Shown here one piece after another: positions 22,629 to 25,424 of a DNA stretch of 25,424 nucleotides. The notes beneath the pieces are model-generated. The model worked only from the letters and a program-made list of their open reading frames with translations, was not told the origin of the DNA and did no database searches. Source of the stretch: JBLHKS01 sp047620505 (lineage in GTDB: Bacteria > Verrucomicrobiota > Verrucomicrobiia > Verrucomicrobiales > DEV007); contig JBLHKS010000100.1 in the NCBI GenBank assembly GCA_047620505.1, positions 1-25,424 of the forward strand, in the 5' to 3' direction. Numbering within the stretch: the first letter of the stretch is position 1; each line of letters opens with the position of its first letter. The position numbers and the translations under genes are program-made.

Positions 22629-23879
22629 TCATTTGGGTTGTGCTCCTGTCAGGGTTTGAAGGCGAACGTGGGCTTTGTAGTGATCGGCGACTGCCCGTTG
22701 GTAGGTGCGTTCGATCTCGAGCAGAGTCCGCTCGCTATCGATCAAATCGAGAATCGACGAGCGATCCGCCTTGTAGCTGGATTCGGTCACTTCGATCGCC
22801 TGCCGCGCTTTCGGCAGCAGCGTTTCGTCGTAAAGCGCGATTCGATCCTCAAGTTCGGCGACGTCCCGCAACGCGCGCTCCAGCTGAGCGAGAAGCTTGT
22901 TTTCGTGGTTTGTCAGGGTCGCTTTCGCGGCCTCGTAATTCGCTTCGGCCTCGCGGCGTTCGGCTCGGTATTTTTTCACGCCAAGCGGGATCGAAAAACT
23001 GATCTGGATCGCCCAGGGATCGTCTCCGCTGCCGACCGCAGCCGGACTCAACGCCTCACCCGTATCGAAAACGCCAACGCCAAAAGTGGGATCCGGAATC
23101 GGGCTCTTCTTCGCCAGCGCGATCGACTCCCCGGCCTTTTCGACACGCGACTTGAGCCCCTTAAGCTCTGGGTTTTCAACGAGCAGCTGCTGGACCAGGT
23201 CGGACCGATTCTGCTTTCCGCGCGTCAACTCCGGAAGGCCCGGCCACGGTGCCAGATCGGCATCGCGTCGGCCTAACAAAGCGTTCAAATCTGCGCTCTG
23301 ACTTGCGCGCTGCTTTTCCATTCCCTGAAGCGCATCGCGCGTGCGCGCCAATTCAACTTCTAACCTCAGCAACGGAGCCAGATCGCCGCCGCCGCGGACT
23401 TTTTCACGCACCGTCGCTTCGAGCCGCTCCAAAAGCTCGAAGACTTCACCCGTGATCCGGGTTGCCTCACCGAGATAAGCGTAATCGTAGTAAGCGACGC
23501 CGATTTCGCGAGCCAGCATCAACACTTCGGCTTCGTAAACGTGCTCGATCGCCTCGGCCTCCTTCGAAGCCACCGTGCCGCGCAACCTGAGCTTGCCGAA
23601 CCACGGAAACGTCTGGCTGACGAAGACTTGGTTTTGCTGCGGACCGGTCCGAGTTTGAACGTCCTCAACGAAATGAGTCGCCATGAATTTCGGATCCGGA
23701 AGCGCGCGCGCCTGGGGGATTTTTTCAAGCGCAGCCTGGTGTTTCTGGTGCGCGGCTTTCAGGCCTGGATTGTGGGTGAGGCCAAAAGAAATGTAGTCGG
23801 CGAGCGAGGTCAACTCCTCGGAACGCGCAGCCGAAACCGCGCTTAAACTTAGAATAATGGGTAGGAAAATGGTTCGCAT
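22629..23879 (-). CDS. cusC: Outer-membrane efflux protein, TolC/CusC family
   Basis: The 416-residue protein has a Sec signal (RTIFLPIILSLSAVSAARS) and two OEP repeats of long helices. The first contains ADYISFGLTHNPGLKAAHQKHQAALEKIPQARALPDPKF and a QVFVSQTFPWFGKLRLRG strand. The second contains NPELKGLKSRVEKAGESIALAKKSPIPDPTFGVG and a FSIPLGVKKYRAERREAEANY strand. This is the arrangement of CusC/CzcC channels, which trimerise into an outer-membrane duct. No lipobox is obvious, unlike E. coli CusC. Its last four bases overlap the cusB start as ATGA (22629-22632). Confidence 0.92.
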   Translation of the reverse strand: MRTIFLPIILSLSAVSAARSEELTSLADYISFGLTHNPGLKAAHQKHQAALEKIPQARALPDPKFMATHFVEDVQTRTGPQQNQVFVSQTFPWFGKLRLRGTVASKEAEAIEHVYEAEVLMLAREIGVAYYDYAYLGEATRITGEVFELLERLEATVREKVRGGGDLAPLLRLEVELARTRDALQGMEKQRASQSADLNALLGRRDADLAPWPGLPELTRGKQNRSDLVQQLLVENPELKGLKSRVEKAGESIALAKKSPIPDPTFGVGVFDTGEALSPAAVGSGDDPWAIQISFSIPLGVKKYRAERREAEANYEAAKATLTNHENKLLAQLERALRDVAELEDRIALYDETLLPKARQAIEVTESSYKADRSSILDLIDSERTLLEIERTYQRAVADHYKAHVRLQTLTGAQPK

Positions 23880-23969
23880 GATGCGTTTCTGGAAAAGGTT
23901 AACGACATTGCGGAAGTCGTCCCGCAGATGAAAACTCCGAAGCCGATCGGGCTCGGGGATGCGCCGAAA

Positions 23970-24347
23970 TCAAACGCGAGAAACGCAGAGAACCTGGATC
24001 AACGACCTACCGGGCGGGCTGTGCGCTTTGGACCGGTTTTGGCTCAAATTGCCCGGCTTGCGCGAGCTTTCGCTCCAATCGAGCCGGTCCGTAATCGCGA
24101 TTAACGCTAATTCTGGCGGCATCGCAGTCGCCTGCGCTGGCGGCACAGCTTCAGCGTCAGGCCGAGGCTCGCAATCGCAATCATTCTCGGTCGGCACCTC
24201 TTGCTGGCAGCACGATGGCTTATCAGCGTCGGTCTCCGCAATTCCAAAGCAGCAGCAAATCGGGTTTGCAACGGCGAGAATCAAAAAGATTGCTGTGAGA
24301 CGGCGAATCACGGAAAGCAAAGGTAATTGAGATCGGCAACGGCGCAA
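23970..24347 (-). CDS. Small Cys-rich exported protein preceding the metal operon
   Basis: An open frame of up to 125 codons encodes a hydrophobic segment (IRRLTAIFLILAVANP) followed by a Cys cluster: ICCCFGIAETDADKPSCCQQEVPTENDCDCEP. The rest is polar and Pro/Ala-rich without a known domain. The reading from 24347 uses TTG; a GTG at 24311 would place the hydrophobic segment right at the N-terminus and may be the true start. The Cys cluster and its position 90 bp upstream of cusC suggest metal binding or sensing in the envelope. I do not recognise the family. The long non-conserved-looking tail lowers certainty that the whole frame is translated. Confidence 0.55.
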   Translation of the reverse strand: MRRCRSQLPLLSVIRRLTAIFLILAVANPICCCFGIAETDADKPSCCQQEVPTENDCDCEPRPDAEAVPPAQATAMPPELALIAITDRLDWSESSRKPGNLSQNRSKAHSPPGRSLIQVLCVSRV

Positions 24348-24409
24348 GCAGGCGTTGAGAAAGCCAAGGCACCCGGCGTTCAGGCAAGTCTCAACTGACG
24401 GACAAGAAA

Positions 24410-24625
24410 GGCGCGTAGCGCTCTAACTTGAATAGCCGTGGTCGCAGGCGAGCTTGCGAGCCAAGGCCACGGTGGGTGTGCGAATAAATTCAGAAGCCGC
24501 GTAGCGGCGATACGGCACGGTGGCACCGCTACGCGGCTTATGTGTTCTGGGCGCGGATTCCGTGGCCTTGTCTCGCCCAGGCTCGACGGCGACCACGGCT
24601 ATTCAAGTTTCAGGCGCTACGCGCC
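24410..24625. repeat. Composite nested palindrome (REP/BIME-like), second copy type
   Basis: Four inverted pairs are nested about one centre: GGCGCGTAGCG (24410-24420) with CGCTACGCGCC (24615-24625); a perfect 20-bp pair at 24426-24445 and 24589-24608 containing ATAGCCGTGG; CAAGGCCACGG (24462-24472) with CCGTGGCCTTG (24560-24570); and AAGCCGCGTAGCGG (24494-24507) with CCGCTACGCGGCTT (24526-24539). All four are perfect. It shares the words TAGCCGTGG and CGTAGCG with the element at 3062-3244 but is otherwise different. Confidence 0.88.
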
Positions 24626-24908
24626 TCAAGAGGCCCCTTGTTCTCCCGTTAGATTAGAACTGATCGAACACCAGAACGGAATTCATTCCGTAAGCGATCG
24701 ACCTGCCTGAAACACCGAACCGACGCAAACGGGATGAATTTCCGATCTTCGTTTGCCCGCCGAATTTTAGCCGCCCTCAGGAACTAAGCGATTCCGCCGG
24801 CCCAGCCGAAAAGGCACGTTCGATTCTCAAATCCGGCATTTTTACCACAAATCGCGAGCCGCAAATCGCCGTGCGTCAGCTCTTTATTATCAAAATTATA
24901 GAAAACCC

Positions 24909-24937
24909 TTGAAATTGATTATTATTGATGTAATTAT
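24909..24937 (+). promoter_or_regulatory. Possible promoter of the 3D-domain gene
   Basis: TTGAAA (24909-24914) is followed after 16 bp by TAATTA (24931-24936), or after 17 bp by AATTAT, which resembles a housekeeping-type promoter about 24 bp before the ATG at 24961. The run is AT-rich, so the match could be fortuitous. Confidence 0.35.
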
Positions 24938-24960
24938 CATGGAGACCACAAACTCTGGAC

Positions 24961-25302
24961 ATGAAATTGATTCCTTCCTCACTTCTGAAAATCGCGGCCG
25001 CCCTCCTCAGCATCGCCGCCTTCACTCCGTTCGCAGCCACCTCGATTCAGGCTCAAGAACAGCAACTCGTGGCCTTCCGCCCCCAGTTTAACCTCCAAGT
25101 CGCTCACGTCCGAAACGTGCGAACCACGGCTTACACCCACGACGAAGCCAGCCACACCAAGTGGGCGAAACACACAGCCAGCGGTGGCCAGCTCACCGCA
25201 ACCCAGCGCTACACCTCAGCAGCTGCTGACTGGTCGCGCTTCCCGGTCGGCACCGTTTTCCGGGTGATCGGCGAGCCGACGGTTTACGTGGTCGACGACT
25301 GA
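24961..25302 (+). pseudogene. Secreted 3D-domain protein truncated by an IS3-family element
   Basis: The 113-residue reading begins with a Sec signal (IAAALLSIAAFTPFAATSIQA) and continues into a 3D (Asp-Asp-Asp) domain: VRTTAYTHDEASH, then SAAADWSRFPVGTVFRVIGEPTVYVVDD. In this family, including MltA/YabE-like proteins that often act on cell-wall glycan, the sequence should continue past VVDD with a Tyr-Gly segment and a later Ile-Asp-Leu-Tyr that carries the third Asp. Here it stops right after VVDD because the first three bases of the IS end are TGA (25300-25302). The product lacks the third Asp and is probably inactive. The AAA in SAAADW is encoded by a CAGCAGCTGCTG copy. Confidence 0.8.
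25217..25228. repeat. CAGCAGCTGCTG palindrome, copy 10
   Basis: Exact copy in the truncated 3D-domain gene, read in the Ala frame (SAAADW). Confidence 0.8.
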
Positions 25303-25424
25303 GGTGCAACGCTTTTTTGGACCAGTTTGTTGTTTAGTTTAGTGTCAGGATGGAGTTTTCGAACTGGCTCGGTGAGAGGTAGCCGATCGCTGAATGCTTG
25401 CGCTGAGTGTTATAATACGCTTCG
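25300..25424 (-). mobile_element. IS3-family insertion sequence, one end (continues beyond window)
   Basis: The outer end is placed at 25300, where TGAGGTGCAACG begins. IS3-group ends start with TG, and several follow the pattern TGA..TGCA.C with TTTGGAC about ten bases on, as here. The end contains the 3' part of a minus-strand transposase. The exact boundary needs the other IS end and the flanking target duplication, which are outside the window. Confidence 0.78.
25334..25424 (-). CDS. IS3-family transposase OrfB, C-terminal fragment
   Basis: Reading leftward from the window edge gives EAYYNTQRKHSAIGYLSP, then SQFENSILTLN and a TAA stop at 25334-25336. The YYNTxRxHSALGYLSPxxFE pattern is the classic end of the rve integrase domain in IS3-family OrfB, lying after the last catalytic Glu. 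Only 29 codons are in the window. Confidence 0.9.
   Translation of the reverse strand, partial: EAYYNTQRKHSAIGYLSPSQFENSILTLN

Larger units (their letters stand above)
20856..22632 (-). pseudogene. cusB: CusB-like periplasmic adaptor, split by a frame-changing deletion
   Basis: The N-terminal part (22632 to about 21958) has a membrane anchor, a His/Ala-rich linker, a metal-binding module (TCPMHPQIQKPKPGTCDICAMDL) and a membrane-fusion-protein start up to PIAGIVIKKHV. The homologous continuation PLFTIADLHHVWVMLDAYES lies in another frame (from 21956 to 20856). It includes the beta-barrel region, a second module (SPMHPEIVSDKPGKCTICGM) and a C-terminal domain of DUF3347 type (AHCPMAFKNKGASW, HECGTI). 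The usual V-x-x-G-x-x-V-x-x-G loop between the halves is missing: only one base separates the two matching blocks, consistent with loss of about 29 nt. Both ends overlap their neighbours by ATGA. It would link the RND pump to the outer-membrane channel if intact. Either the gene is dead or the assembly has an error here. Confidence 0.85.
24348..24960. other. Intergenic region with nested palindrome and AT-rich promoter zone
   Basis: These 613 bp separate the divergent metal operon (minus) and the 3D-domain gene (plus). The left third is the composite palindrome at 24410-24625. From about 24630 to 24880 nothing coding is recognisable, apart from a short ACGGAATTCATTCCGT palindrome near 24676. 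The right end (24885-24945) is AT-rich and probably holds the promoter of the 3D-domain gene. Confidence 0.6.

Noticed and set aside
22134..23276. 380-codon plus-strand open frame opposite cusC and cusB
   Set aside because: The minus strand carries the TolC-family gene with all family motifs; the plus frame is Arg/Ser-rich and has no domain.

Overview
This window looks like a chromosomal segment from a moderately GC-rich Gram-negative bacterium, most likely of the Verrucomicrobiota (PVC group). That placement is inferred from the mixture of genes: two secreted sulfatases, two twin-arginine-exported TIM-barrel isomerase-like proteins, a stand-alone secretin with a Gly-rich linker, a menA-menC-menE cluster, and a CusCBA metal-efflux operon with extra metal-binding modules. 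No rRNA, tRNA or CRISPR array was seen.

Layout, left to right. (1) 2-1079: the 3' end of dnaX (clamp-loader gamma/tau) followed by ybaB/ebfC; recR, the usual third gene, is not there. (2) 1115-3019: two Tat-exported TIM-barrel proteins. (3) 3062-3244: a nested palindromic repeat. (4) 3384-7998: sulfatase, secreted alpha/beta hydrolase, LutA-like CCG-domain protein, second sulfatase; this looks like a polysaccharide or sulfated-substrate degradation neighbourhood. (5) 8184-10172: secretin. (6) 10271-11641: KptA/Tpt1 RNA 2'-phosphotransferase converging on a secreted trypsin-like protease. (7) 11950-12510: an unusual excisionase-type-HTH plus receiver-domain protein with its own terminator, then about 0.6 kb of AT-rich non-coding DNA. 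(8) 13087-16072 (minus): menE, menC, menA of menaquinone synthesis, tightly overlapping. (9) 16122-24347 (minus): a metal-efflux operon in transcription order Cys-rich exported protein, cusC-like, cusB-like (broken), cusA-like, YHS/TRASH-like lipoprotein, ArsP_1/DUF318 permease; every junction from cusC to the permease is a 4-nt ATGA overlap. (10) 24410-24625: a second nested palindromic repeat. (11) 24961-25424: a secreted 3D-domain protein cut by an IS3-family element whose transposase runs off the window.

The main surprises are: (a) a perfect 12-bp palindrome, CAGCAGCTGCTG, present ten times exactly and four more times with one mismatch, read in all three codon frames, which suggests a highly iterated DNA-level motif; (b) a cusB-like gene whose two halves are in different frames and which lacks about ten residues at the join; (c) an IS insertion whose terminal TGA supplies the stop codon of the interrupted gene; (d) two related composite palindromes; (e) a sulfatase with CRPSL in place of the C-x-P-x-R maturation motif.
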